From Gnetum montanum (taxonomy: Eukaryota > Streptophyta > Gnetopsida > Gnetales > Gnetaceae): DNA of 45,512 bases. Below, in pieces: positions 33,094 through 43,898 of the stretch. Each line of letters begins with the position of its first letter. Within the stretch, counting starts at the first letter, position 1. The position numbers were made by a program, and so were the translations under genes. The stretch covers positions 5,587 to 51,098 of the forward strand of contig MNCI01026671.1 in the NCBI GenBank assembly GCA_015680685.1, in the 5' to 3' direction. The notes beneath the pieces were generated by a model. That model saw nothing but the letters and a program-made list of their open reading frames with translations. It did not search any database and was not told where the DNA came from.

Positions 33094-34790
33094 ATGGATG
33101 GGACATCTTATACAAAGCCATCCATGTTCAATAGATTTGACTTTGCCTATTGAAAAACTATAATGCAGGGGTTCTTTGAATCTATGGAGTTTGAAATATG
33201 GGAGTTAATCCTTGAAGGCTATGCTCAGCCTGTTGATAACTTCATTAGCATCATCAAGCCTCACAACAAATGAATACAAGAGGAGAAAGATAAGTTCATG
33301 TTAAATTCTAGAGCAAAGAATTGTTTATATTTTTCTTTAAATAAATCAAAATTTAATAGAGTAGTAAGATGTACAATGGCCAAAGAAATTTGGCAAATTT
33401 TAGAAGCTACATATGAAGGTATCTCTATTGTTAAGCAATCAAAATTATTAGTCTTGCAAAGTGAATATGATAAGCTTAAAATGAGAGAAGGTGAAAGGAT
33501 AAAAGATTACTTCTCTAGAGCTAACAATATTTTTTTAGCCATTAGAGGTATCGGTGAAGACTTGCTTGAAAGTAATGTGATCATTAAAATGATCAGAACT
33601 CTTCAATCGAAGTTCAAACCTAAGGTCATAGTCATGGAAGAAATTAGAGACTTCTCAAATCTAAAATTTGAAGAGTTTCAAAGTGCTCTCATTTCTTATG
33701 AAATGAATCTCATAAGTGAAGGAGCTATTTAAGAAAGGCCGATTGCCTTGAAAACTGCTTTAAAGGAGAAGGATCTCAATGAGCATGATGAGGGTAGTGA
33801 AAATGAAATTGCCTTTGTCACTATGAAGCTATAATGACTGATAACTAGAAGAAATAAAGGAACATATTAGCAAAGATTCAATCAATCCAAAGGTAGAAGT
33901 AAGAATTTATAAATTCTAAATTAGATTTTTCTTCTATAGAATGTTGGATGTGTGGTGGAAGAGGCTAGATTGCCTCTGAATGCCCTAGTAGTTTTAGGAT
34001 GCAATCCAAGAATAAATCCATTGAAGGGATAAAGAAGATCAAATTCTATACAAGTTGGTATGTTGTGGAGTAGAGTGAGGAAGAAGTTAAGGATGATGCA
34101 AAAATTTCTCATCTCATTTGCATGGCCCTCACCGATGATGAAACTAATTCATCAGACAATTATCTTAATGGTGATGAGAGGTTTGAGTTATTATGTAATG
34201 AACTCTTAAATTTTCAAAATCCTTGCACAAAGTTGAACAAGCAAGTAAAAGTAAAGGATCAAAATGTTTATTTATTGAATACAATGATTTTTGATCTTAC
34301 TAAAGGAATCTTAGGCCTCAAGGCTAAGAATAAAGATCTAATCAAGTCATGTGAGTAGATGAAAGAAGGGTTGGTAGATGTAAAGCTTGTGAATAAAAGA
34401 TTGGATAAAGGGAAGGAGTCCCTTTGAATTGTTCTTGGACAAGGAAGAAGTACACAAGATAAAAGTGGACTTGGATGTTGTTTCCATGAAGAAGTACCTG
34501 CACAACCTTCATCTCATCTAAAAGAATCTCCAAAGAGTATGGATACTACATTAGAAGATGCTCCTATCTATCAACAAACTCCTCAAAGGTTTGATCATTA
34601 TAATCACTTTTTCTACTATAGGAGAGTTAGATGTTATTATTACAATAATATTGGACATAAATAATCGGAGTGGAATCTAAAGTTTTATCATATGAGTATT
34701 TGGTCATGTCACAAGACTTGGTTTTATCAAAGTACACCAAGAAAGGGTTTAATGCTGGATCAATAAATGTCAACTCATTAGATCAAAATA
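33094..34790 (+). pseudogene. gag: Copia-type gag of copia element 2
   Basis: Starts at ATG 33094 (MDGTSYTKPSMFNRFDFAY, then TGA) and is open in the same frame from 33298 to 33732. There it carries the UBN2 core (MAKEIWQILEATYEG, SEYDKLKMREGERIKDYFSR, MEEIRDFSNLKFEEFQSAL). A first zinc knuckle (CWMCGGRG then a stop at the His position) lies near 33942-33985. The C-terminal part resumes at 34122 (MALTDDETNSSDNYL, then a helical stretch). A second, decayed knuckle (CYYYNNIGHK-SEW) lies near 34630-34675. Stops and shifts interrupt it repeatedly. No protease motif follows. Confidence 0.85.
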
Positions 34791-35039
34791 ATTAGAAAAG
34801 AATGGAGAATTATATGGTAGAACCAAGGGAATCAAAACATCCTCATCAATAAATTCATAAGAGGAATTCCTACCTTGGACATTGAAGAAGTTCAGTTGAG
34901 AGGAGAATCCTTTAAAGAGAAAACTCATTCTCTAGCTCTCTAAGATTCATCACTTTTTGGTAGTATAATAGGTAGGTAGAGGTAAGTTTTATTTTGTTTT
35001 TAAGATTTCATTAAGACTATAGTTCTTTGGTAGCCTTTC

Positions 35040-35274
35040 CCAAACATCATCTTATTTTTGACAAAAGACGTCTTTTTTAAATGAAAGCCATCTCTAGAAA
35101 GACGTCTTCAAAAGAAAAAAGATGTCTCTCTAATTTTTTGAGTGTCATAGGCAAGACATCTTCTATAATTAAAATAAGTCTAGTGTAACTTTAACAAGAC
35201 AAAAAGACTTCTTTTTTTCATAAAAGATGTCTTCTTTTTCATGCAAAGCTCTCATTCTTCCACTACTATAAAAG
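35040..35274 (+). promoter_or_regulatory. Internal U3-like block with TATA box
   Basis: Inside the element, after gag, AAGACGTCTTTTT (35064), AAAGACGTCTTCA (35098), AAAGATGTCTCTC, AAGACATCTTC, AAGACTTCTTT and AAAGATGTCTTC recur, as in the LTR U3. They end at TATAAAAG (35267-35274). The ATG of the accessory ORF is 48 bases further on (35322). This looks like a second promoter inside the element. Confidence 0.55.
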
Positions 35275-35321
35275 ATAAAACCTTCATTTTTGTCGTATTC
35301 CTTCAAATCCACCCCATAGAG

Positions 35322-36334
35322 ATGACTAGGGCTTCATCATTTGTAGTGATTTTTGTAAAAGATGGCCCACAAGAGGATTGGAATGTTCAACCAAGAAATG
35401 TTCAAGAGGAAGTTCTAGTAGTGTACCACCTTCTTACACATCTCAATTTCAAAGCACAAGTGCCCAGGATAGGTTTGAGGTAACTCAAACCACTACTATT
35501 ATTTTTGAGTGTTCTCTTATGTTTCTAGTTCATAGATAGCAAGCTTTGTTAGACTACTTCAAGATTTTGCACTGGACCACTGTTATTTCCATGAATTTTC
35601 TTGTTCCTAAGGTGTTGATTAGGGAATTCTATTGTAATATTGTTATCTCTAATGCTGTTGTTGAGGCATTCACATCAATAGCTGGGGGAATTATTATTGA
35701 GGTCTCTCCCTAAATTGTGAATGCACTTCTAGGTATCTCTAGTCCTAATGTCTTTTGGATTATCATTAATACAATGCATGATATTTATACAAATGGTATA
35801 ATGCTTGTAGGACATGATGAATTTTGTGATGTTCTGTTTACTAGAGATATGTCATTTAGTAGGGGTCATATTAAGAGGAGCAAGATGAAACCTAATGCCT
35901 TCACCTTGTTAATCATTATTTTGTATAACATCATGGTGAAAGGAGGTAGCTACAATTATTTGCTACCAATCTAGGGTTTTGTACTAAGCTGTCTTCTTAT
36001 AGAGTTTCCACTGGATATGGGACACAGTTTTTGTAGAGGCATTTTAAGCCTTTATGCCAGGGAAAGAATCATTGGGCACCCCTACCTCATCAGTCTATTG
36101 ATTCACTAGAGGTATGTACCTATTATAGAGATGCATTTTCTTAAAGAAAATAGGAATCTTAGTGAGTACATTGAGAGGAGGAGTAGTTTCCATGTAGTAG
36201 AAGTAGGATCCAACATTAGACCTTCAAAAAAAAAGAAGGAAGAATCTCCACAATTGAGACAATCAAAATCCTCTAGTGCTCAGATTAGTTCATCTTTGAA
36301 GAATCTTTTTTTGGGCTCTTGCATGAGTGATTAA
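35322..36334 (+). pseudogene. Transposase_32-like accessory ORF of copia element 2
   Basis: Starts MTRASSFVVIFVKDGPQED at 35322, just after the internal TATA box; the first frame stops at 35483. In shifted frames it continues with KVLIREFYCNIVISNAVVE, AGGIIIEVSP and IVNALLGISSP, then an open segment 35717-35974 (MHDIYTNGIMLVGHDEF, NAFTLLIIILYNIMVKGG) and a basic tail with RPSKKKKEE to 36334. The order REFY...G-x-x-[IV]-x-[FV]-S-P...IN-x-LLG is the pattern of the plant Transposase_32 (PF20167) ORFs carried by many plant retroelements. Its biochemical role is not known to me. Three or more frameshifts make it a pseudogene. Confidence 0.55.
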
Positions 36335-37416
36335 GAAGCTTGGAAGAAACCTCTCTTACTTGAGTAAGAGGTTGGATACACTTGGGATTCCTCCTCCCTT
36401 TGATGGATAGGTTTTTGAGAAGGTTGATACTTTTCCTATCTTTGATAGTGAGGAGGATGTTCCTCTCCTTCCACAACATTCTTCAGTAGCAGGACCTTCA
36501 TGTACATATGACTTAGAGATGGAGTTAGATTCTGAGCTAGAGGTACCCTGAGCTAGTGTCTAGGGGTAGCATCATGCTTCCATGTAGTAGCTAAAGTACC
36601 ATGATCTAATACCTCCTACTTACATTATTCTACTTCTTGTTGAGGCTTCTAGCTCTTTTGAGTAATGGGCTATGAAGAGCATGTTTGGAATCATGTACCA
36701 ATGGGTCCTAGTTTAGTAGCCATTAGTTCCATTAGCTCCACTAACTTCCTCTTAGTTTCAAGTGAAGCTTCATCTTAGGTAGGCTCCAATGTAGTAGGTT
36801 GAGTCCTTTGATGAGGACACCTAGAGATCTAGCTGACCTAGGGCTAGTAGTGATGATGATGAGGATAAGAGTTATCATCCATCTAAAGAAATAGTGCATT
36901 TTGAATCTGAGGATGCTACCAAGGTTAGTGATTGATACCTCAACTAGTTGTTTGTTCTCTTCTTTCGGTGTTTAAAAAGGAAGAGATATTTTTGGCTCTT
37001 ACATATGTGATTTTGGGCCTTTGCACATATGTGTCTGATGTGGAATGAAAATTGTAGATAGTTGTTCTTTGATGTGATTTTGGATAATATGGTATATAAT
37101 AGTTTGTAGATGGTGTGTTTTTCCTATTATCTCTATTGGTCTATAGTTGCTATTTATTTTTTATTATACCTTGATTCATGCACCATTGAACCTATAAATT
37201 TATCTTAATCCCTAGTTTTCCTAGAGATTTATGTATTAATGTCTTTTATTAATATATTTTTATGCACTTTCTATATATGCTTTATTCTTTTTAATCATTT
37301 CCAAAAAGGGGGAGAAGTAGCTTATGTATTGACTAACCCATGAAAGTTGCTTATGTGTTGGAACAAGACTAACCCATTTTCTTAAGTTTTAGACATTACC
37401 AAAAATGGGGAGAGTT
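36335..37416 (+). other. 3' interior of copia element 2 with polypurine tracts
   Basis: No domain recognised; many short CTAG-rich interrupted frames. AAAAAGGGGGAGAAG (37302-37316) and AAAATGGGGAGAG (37402-37414) are polypurine-tract-like; the second abuts the 3' LTR. Confidence 0.5.
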
Positions 37417-38534
37417 TGGAACTTTTGGCATGTCAAAACATTAATAAAAATGAAAGTCAAGGTAGTTTGTGTGTGTGATTATTATGTCTACAAGATAAGA
37501 ACTTAGATTAAGACAAGAAGGTTTGTGGAAGATCATGATTGTGGATAATGAACAATGAATTGATCATACAAAGGAAGGTTGAAGAAAGACATCTCTAAGA
37601 AATAGTAGGTGTCTTGGTAGAATTGGAGGATGCATAGAAAAATGTCTTCAAAAATAGTAGAAATCTTTTCTCATGCAAAGACATCTTTCATTATGTAAAG
37701 ATGTCTTCATAGAATGTAGGTTAGTTTCAGCAAGACATATTCCATTAGACCAAGATTTTTTCCAAGAATAGAGAGTTTAGAAAGACATCTTTCCTAGACA
37801 AAAAGTCCTCCTAGAATAAAATGAAAATATAGAAAGATGTCTCAAGCATGAAGAATACATCTTCCATGATCATTAGTGAACATTGGCTAGCTGTTGCATG
37901 AGTTCCAAGATGGATTTGGAAACATGATGATTATAAGAAGGAATCATATACATTGGGGAGTGTGCAAGCTTATGTGTAATCATTGTACAATCATTTTGTC
38001 AATCATTGTGATCTTTGTTGATCTTCATTGTATCATCATTTGTTCATTGTAAAATGTACTATACCTTAAAGTGCAATTATAAGCAGACTAAGTTGCATTT
38101 ATTCCTTGTAAATGTTCTCCCTTATTGCTCTATGTAATTTAATGTGCTTCTTGCGAGGAGGCATCTTACTTGAGCTTGTTGGGATCCTGAAAGATTGAGT
38201 GATTAGTGTTGTGGCACAACACTCCAAAGTAGAGCTTAAGATTGTAAAGGTTTTAGCCTAGAAACCACATTCCAAGATTGACGGGACCTTGTGGGATTGA
38301 GTGGTTGGTGTTGTGTCATAACACTCTGGAGTGGGACTTGAAGATTGTATAGGGTGTGGATCCTTCAAACCACTTTTGAGAGCAATAAAGTCTAGATGTG
38401 TGCTTGTAATCTACCCTCTGAGTATAGACTACCCAAGTTTTGGAACCATGTTAAATTTGGTATGTGTGCTTTTTCTCAAAAAAATTTAATTTGAGGAACT
38501 TATGCATCCTTCCTTCTAAGTTTGATGATCCAAA
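37417..38534 (+). repeat. 3' LTR of copia element 2
   Basis: Collinear with 32034-33043, slightly longer, ends ATCCAAA followed by ACCTA. The AAGACATCTT words are more decayed than in the 5' LTR. Confidence 0.82.
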
Positions 38535-38539
38535 ACCTA

Positions 38540-38854
38540 GTTGAAAAGAGTAGTAGAGGTGATTGTGATGGCTCTTATCATGCAACTCAGGTTTCAAGAA
38601 CTTCCTACTTGGCCCATAAGATTGTTGCAAACCTTCTAGGTTTATTTGGTAGCATAATTACTAGGTATTGGTAGTAGAGACCAACTTATGATGAAGATGT
38701 TTTAGGATGTCTAACGATGAGAAGGCTACAGGTAGGCTGTGCCATTTGCTATTATTTGTTACAATAAGAGCTGGGGTATTAGCATTTAGAAATCTTGTTA
38801 GAAAGAGCTGAGATTTTGTTGTTGGGTAGTGATAAATCACTGGATGTGTTATGT
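38540..38854. other. Intergenic, no gene recognised
   Basis: Continues the sequence interrupted by copia element 2. No domain or repeat recognised. Confidence 0.5.
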
Positions 38855-39883
38855 TGATGAGCATGAATTGACACATCCCTGTTGATGTAGCTCCATTGAC
38901 ACATCCCTGTCGATGCATAGTTAGATGCATCGATGCAAATGTGTTATTGCAATGTCTATCTTTGCCTATATAAATGCATGTACACACTACATTTATGACA
39001 TGTTAAGTCCATAGCATAATGGAGCTCTTATAGTTTTCTTAGCCCAAAGTTAGAATATTTTCTAAGTGCCAACAGTAGGATTCCATGGATTGTATAGTTC
39101 TAGTTAGAATATTTTCTAAGTGTCGAGAGTGGGATTCCATGGATTGTATGGTTCTAGTTAGAATATTTTCTAAGTGTCGACAGTAGGATTCCATGGATTG
39201 TATGGTTCTAGTTAGAATATTTACTAAGTATCAATAGTAGGATTCCATGGATTATATGGTTCTTTATTCAAGCATCTTGTACCTAAACACATTGATGTGA
39301 CCAACAATAAAGATGAGATTCTTGGAATTTCTTGTAGCACTTGGAATAGATTAATGTTTCCTTTTGTGCATTCATTTACTATAAATTTTTATATTAATAT
39401 CTTTAATTAATTGATATGGTTAATAACAAACACATAAGTATGACCAATTCAAACATATCACCTAACACTTGGTAATCCTAGTAGTGGCTAGTTGGTACAT
39501 CTAGTAGTAGGCACTTTGTAACTTAGTAGTGTTTCAGTGAATTCAAGATGAAAATGGAAAGTGGGCTCAGATGCTTATGTTAGGATAGTTGGATTAGAAT
39601 ACTAGATAGTTAAATAGTTAGTCATTAATTAATTCTCTCTTTATTCCATACTTAGACTAAATAAAAAAATATAAAATGGATAAAAATTATGCACCTTGGC
39701 TTAGAATTAATCATATGCTTGCACTCACATAAGTAAAATCCAATAATACAACGATCACATTGTTAAATCACTACCTTTGCGTATTGTGCATTTAGGAACT
39801 AAAGTCCATAGAAATTCATTGGATTGCTAGTGCAATGCTTGTGATTTATATGGTTTGGCATAGGGGGTGCTTACTGCTCATCA
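38855..39883 (+). repeat. 5' LTR of gypsy element F
   Basis: Starts TGATGAGC, ends TGCTCATCA, with TATATAAATG at 38967-38976 and the CAATAAAGATGAGATT region at 39305-39320 shared with the solo LTR. U3 holds a 28-base duplication (ATTGACACATCCCTG at 38867 and 38895) and a 12-base palindrome TGCATCGATGCA (38926-38937). A fourfold 54-base repeat follows the TATA box. It is a diverged member of the B/C family. Confidence 0.83.
39049..39263 (+). repeat. Four tandem 54-bp units in LTR F
   Basis: GTTAGAATATTTTCTAAGTG starts at 39049, 39103, 39157 and (with one change) 39211, each unit continuing with AGTAGGATTCCATGGATTGT. The solo LTR has one such region (near 12960), so this is a local expansion in R/U5. 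Confidence 0.95.
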
Positions 39884-39884
39884 T

Positions 39885-39902
39885 TGACACTATTGTCAAG
39901 GA
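39885..39902 (+). other. Heavily decayed tRNA-Asp primer site of element F
   Basis: TGACACTATTGTCAAGGA differs from the element C site at seven positions, every one a C/T or G/A transition. It sits one base after the LTR end. Confidence 0.7.
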
Positions 39903-40124
39903 TTTTAGTTAGCTAAGTATGCTACATAGGAAAGATCATGAAATTATGTAAGGATGTTGCAAAAGAACACTTAAAGAAAAATCATTAAAAAACATAATAT
40001 TACTAAATGCATGCTACTTTTGAAAAATTACTAATATGGGTCTTTCTCACAAGGAGCATTCTCAACCATCATTTGTAAGCAGATCCATTCAAAGGAAAGA
40101 AGGCCAAAAGATGCAAGTACTACA

Positions 40125-40790
40125 ATAATTCAAAGTTTTCTACACTCATTTAGATGCTTACACTCTAGATTTCACCTTCATCCTACATCAGGATGAGTAG
40201 CTACGATGGAGAAACATGGAGGGTAACATTGTGTTACCTCCTGATTGACCCATTCCTATAATGCTATTGAATGATCTCATCAAGCTAGGCATTGTTAGAC
40301 TTACTGCAAAGTACGAGGTTCAAGATCATACCAATCAGGCTTCTCATCCCACAAATGTCCAATAGAAAAAAGATTAGTAGATGGAGGCTCAATATGACGT
40401 TTCAAAAGGCAAAATATGTTAAAGATGGTCCTTGGAACTAGAATCCATTCAATGATGAAGTACGATGTTAAAGATGTTCAATGAAAAATATCAAAAACAT
40501 TCTAGAGTGTCCAATTTGAGGAGGCAAATCGAAGGGTGGAAATAAGGTACTCATGAGTCCTTGGCTGTGGCCATGGGCATGTACTATTCTTTGTTGCACC
40601 AATGCCCAAGCCATGGATATTCTCAAAGGGAATAGCTATGCCATATCACAGATGGGTTGAGAACTAAAACAAGGAGATTCAAACGGCCCATCAGATTCAA
40701 AGGCTCATTAAGTAAGTGACAAAAGAGGCAGAGAAGTTGAAAAAATTAAGAAAGTGCAGAAGAATACAACCGAGACTCTAAATTGGCAAT
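40125..40790 (+). pseudogene. gag: Decayed gypsy gag of element F
   Basis: Translating through stops gives DAYTLDFTFILHQDE, then RWRNMEGNIVLPPD, which aligns with the gag N-terminus of element B (FILHQDEQLHW, EGNIVLPPDR). From about 40430 it aligns with the gag core (MFNEKYQ, QIEGWK, LLHQCPSHGYSQ, TDGL). Several hundred bases between the two parts are missing relative to element B. Stops sit where B has Gln or Arg codons. No pol or 3' LTR of this element is seen. Confidence 0.75.
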
Positions 40791-41712
40791 ATGACTTGCC
40801 ATGGCCTTAAACTAACAAAACAATATAACCTATGCCCATGATAAAACATAGCTGTTTTCAATGTCCACAACATCTGCAACATTCACTACCACTATAAATG
40901 CATATAACTAGAATAAAACTAAAATTCAAATTTAAAGTTAAAATGTCCAAAACATACATAGCCATGGCCACATTGTGTGGCAAACATGTTAAAAAATAAC
41001 AACCATTTATAACATAGTCTTGGTTGACCATAGCCATTAACATGAAAACCAAAAAAATAAAAATAAAATAACCAACTAGCTAAATTGAAGGAGGCTGTTG
41101 AGTGGCATCTAGAGGAGGAAGTGGTGGGCCATTTCTACCCTCACTGCTAGGGTTGCCAATGTCTCTTGAGGCATGAAATCCAACAACATATAGCTAGTTA
41201 GTAACCTATAGCCAAAAGCATGACTTAAAACAAAGACTAAAACATAAAATGTATCAAACCTATAGAGGGTATGGATCCATTACTTCTAGGAGTAGATGGG
41301 AAAGCCCTTCCTCAAAATGATGGAGGATCTAGTCCTCTATCATGTTGACCTAGTTAACATGCCCAAGATCAATGCTAGAAAGAATGCCATACCTATCTAT
41401 AGAAGTCCAAGTAGGAGGCTCATGAGTAGCAGCAGTTGTAGAGGTCTCACCTACAACTATGGTGATTTGAAGAGTAGGGGATTGCTCCACCTTGAGAGTA
41501 CTTTAAAAAAGTTGATAAACACTCTCCACCTAGATCCCTTGAATGAATAACTCTCTCTTGCACCATTCAACTGACTCCTCCTTTAGCCCCTTTAGGTAGG
41601 CCTCATGATTGGCCTTATACTAATGCTTGTGGACCTTTTGTGTCTTGCCCCACTCCAGGACCCAAGCACAATGATCCTTCTTGAAACACCACAAAATTTG
41701 GAGCTTAGTACT
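40791..41712 (-). other. Intergenic with a decayed minus-strand coding remnant
   Basis: 40791-41090 is AT-rich and featureless. From about 41705 to 41470 the minus strand reads an open-looking peptide (LWCFKKDHCAWVLEWGKT, YKANHEAYLKGLKEESVEW, CKRELFIQGI) with few stops. It looks like a protein remnant; I do not recognise the family. Confidence 0.3.
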
Positions 41713-41824
41713 TGTCCAACGCCAAGCAGGTCCTTGGGACCCCCAGACGACCACAGCTACATCTGGTGTCAAACATGGCAACTTCGGAGATCAGATGCTT
41801 AATTTTCACTAAGTATGCAGTTCC

Positions 41825-42258
41825 AGCGTATGCGCCCAGCGTATACGCCCAAGTGTACAGTCCCAGCGTATACGCTCAAATTCTCAGTGTATACACTCAG
41901 CGTAGACGTCCAGCATACATGCCAAGTGTACATGCCCCGCATGTATGCTTAGCAGGAACAACAGGTGCATACGCCCAGCCTGAAACCTCCAAAGATGACA
42001 TGAAAACAGTACTACAGAGCGAGATTTGGCACAAGGCAACAACCATCAACGTATACGCCTAGCACATCAGCATATATGCCCCAACGTATACGCCTAGCAC
42101 GTCAGCGTATACGCCCCAGCATATACGCCCAGCATCCATCAGCGCATACACCCAACGTATACGCCAGCATCAACGACATTTACGCCTAAGCCCGCATACG
42201 CCCAGCACCTCCAGCGTATACGCCCACGGTCCACGCTTGCTGCAGACAGCGTATACGC
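41825..42258. promoter_or_regulatory. GCGTATACGC palindrome array in U3 of element D
   Basis: Nine exact GTATAC centres (for example 41840, 41877, 42050, 42083, 42104, 42156, 42214, 42249 region), most inside AGCGTATACGC, separated by the linker CCCAG or CCTAGCA, plus several one-base variants (GCATATATGC, GCATACGCCC). Confidence 0.85.
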
Positions 42259-42319
42259 TCGGCAAATGTAACATATTGTACACTTGTAAATTTTATGCTC
42301 TCGCACCCGGTCAACGCGC

Positions 42320-42365
42320 CACGTGTCTCCCAACTCGAGTCCGCCGTCAAAACCCTGTATAAAAG
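42320..42365 (+). promoter_or_regulatory. G-box and TATA box of LTR D
   Basis: CCACGTGTC (CACGTG at 42320-42325) lies 33 bases before TATAAAAG (42358-42365). CACGTG is the plant G-box bound by bZIP and bHLH factors. Confidence 0.7.
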
Positions 42366-42953
42366 CCCAATTTTTGATGAAATCTAGACGGTTGGCAAAA
42401 TTTCCAGAGCACACCAGAGAGCAGAGACGTTGCGAACCAGAGCACAAAACCTATTACACTGGACAACCCTGTACGCTGAACATACAGCCTCTACGCTGTG
42501 CTTACAGTGTGAACCAGCCGCAATCATCCCTCCACCCACCGGGGCTTTCGTCCGCCTTGTGTTCCACTCACAACTGCGTTTGACCGGTGCATTGTACTTT
42601 CATTCTGTAATGCCATTGTTACATTTTCTTCCCATAATCGTTTACAGTTTGCATTAATCGTTGTATGTATTCTGTTTACGCCTGTTTACATTTACGCTCT
42701 GTTTGCATTGGTTACACTATTTACACTCCGTTTACGCCCACTACACCGTTTACATATGACCCAGCGTATAACACTTCGGTGTACGTTCGGGGAAATCCTT
42801 GTTTGATCCGCGTGCAGACCATCCAAGGTACTTTACCTTCATTCATTCTAGCTCGCCCTTAGGCGAAGGTAGGATCTTCTATGCGCGTCCCACGATCCCA
42901 CGGTCTCTATTTCCTTCCAGCCGAAAATCGATGATTTCGAGTGGTACAGAAAT

Positions 42954-42970
42954 TGGCGCTAGAAGGAGGG
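42954..42970 (+). other. Primer-binding-site-like sequence of element D
   Basis: TGGCGCTAGAAGGAGGG, five bases after the LTR end. It begins with TGG as primer sites do and is a wording I associate with plant gypsy elements. The matching tRNA is not identified. Confidence 0.6.
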
Positions 42971-43898
42971 TCTCCACCTAAAACATTACCTGCACGCTTC
43001 CTAGCATCTACGTTGATCAACGTTTACGTTGCCCTGTTCAAAACTCACTCTCTGCAAGTCTTCCAACATCTACGCTGTCAACTCCACGTGGAGTCTGTTC
43101 GCAGAAATCCTAGCGTCTACACTGCCACACATACGCTACACGCTCACGCCGCAGATTTTCATTACGCCATACACAACTGATAAAGTTTAAGCTGCACATT
43201 TTTATGCTGTAGGTTTTGTCTACGCTGCACACTTTCTCTGCAATTCTGTTTACGCTATTCTCTTTACGCTACAAACTAGTTCACACTACTATTCATTTAT
43301 GCCACTCTGTACGCTGCACATTGACACTGTATATGCTGCTCAACGTATACGCTACTCTCCTTACGCTGTGGACTCGGTCTACGCTGCTTTCCAATTTATA
43401 CTGCACTTTATACGCTGTAATCCTATTTTACGTTGCACCTTGACGCTGTATACGCTGTCTAGCATATACGCTGCTCTCTTTACACTATAGACTTGTCTAC
43501 GCTGACCTCATACGCTCCATCCCTATACGCTGTCTACGCTGACGTTATATACAACTTCATAAAGCGTATACGCTGCACGTTACAACCTTAGTTTATGTTG
43601 TACTAAGTACACTAATTTTGCACCTCTATACCGTGTCATACCCTCAACAGGTCATCATGAACCCCNATTTTACGTTGCACCTTGACGCTGTATACGCTGT
43701 CTAGCATATACGCTGCTCTCTTTACACTATAGACTTGTCTACGCTGACCTCATACGCTCCATCCCTATACGCTGTCTATGCTAACGTTATACGTTGGACG
43801 TTGAAGCGTATACGCTGCACGTTACAACCTAAGTTTACGTTGTACTAAGTACACTAATTTCGCACCTCTATACCGTGTCATACCCTCAACAGGTCATC
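42971..43898 (+). other. Leader of element D, saturated with TACGCT
   Basis: Between primer site and gag ATG the word TACGCT or TTTACGC occurs dozens of times at irregular 10-25-base spacing, usually in the + orientation, with GTATACGCT palindromes mixed in. Short open frames here are by-products of the repeats. A single N at 43666 and a duplicated block (43425-43665 and 43667-43909) show an assembly join. Confidence 0.75.
43666..43666. other. Single-N assembly join inside element D leader
   Basis: The ~241 bases before the N recur after it, including the gag start context AGGTCATCATGAA, as expected for unmerged overlapping contig ends. Confidence 0.75.

Larger units (their letters stand above)
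32034..38534 (+). mobile_element. Copia element 2, gag plus accessory ORF, no pol
   Basis: A 6.5-kb element with two related LTRs and perfect 5-bp target duplications ACCTA (32029-32033 and 38535-38539). Order: LTR, initiator tRNA-Met primer site, gag, promoter-like block with TATA box, Transposase_32-like ORF, polypurine tract, LTR. No protease, integrase, RT or RNase H is recognisable in the 4.4-kb interior. It would depend on an autonomous copia for mobility, and its own gag is broken too. Confidence 0.87.
41713..42948 (+). repeat. 5' LTR of gypsy element D
   Basis: TGTCCAACG...GTGGTACA, about 1.24 kb, judged from the TGT/ACA ends, the TATA box and the primer-site-like sequence just after it. 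GC content is higher than in the surrounding DNA. The second LTR lies beyond the window, so the left end is not confirmed by a target duplication. Confidence 0.6.

Noticed and set aside
43216-43490. Small repeat-rich proteins in the leader of element D
   Set aside because: Frames arise from TACGCT word repetition; no start context or domain, and they precede the gag ATG.
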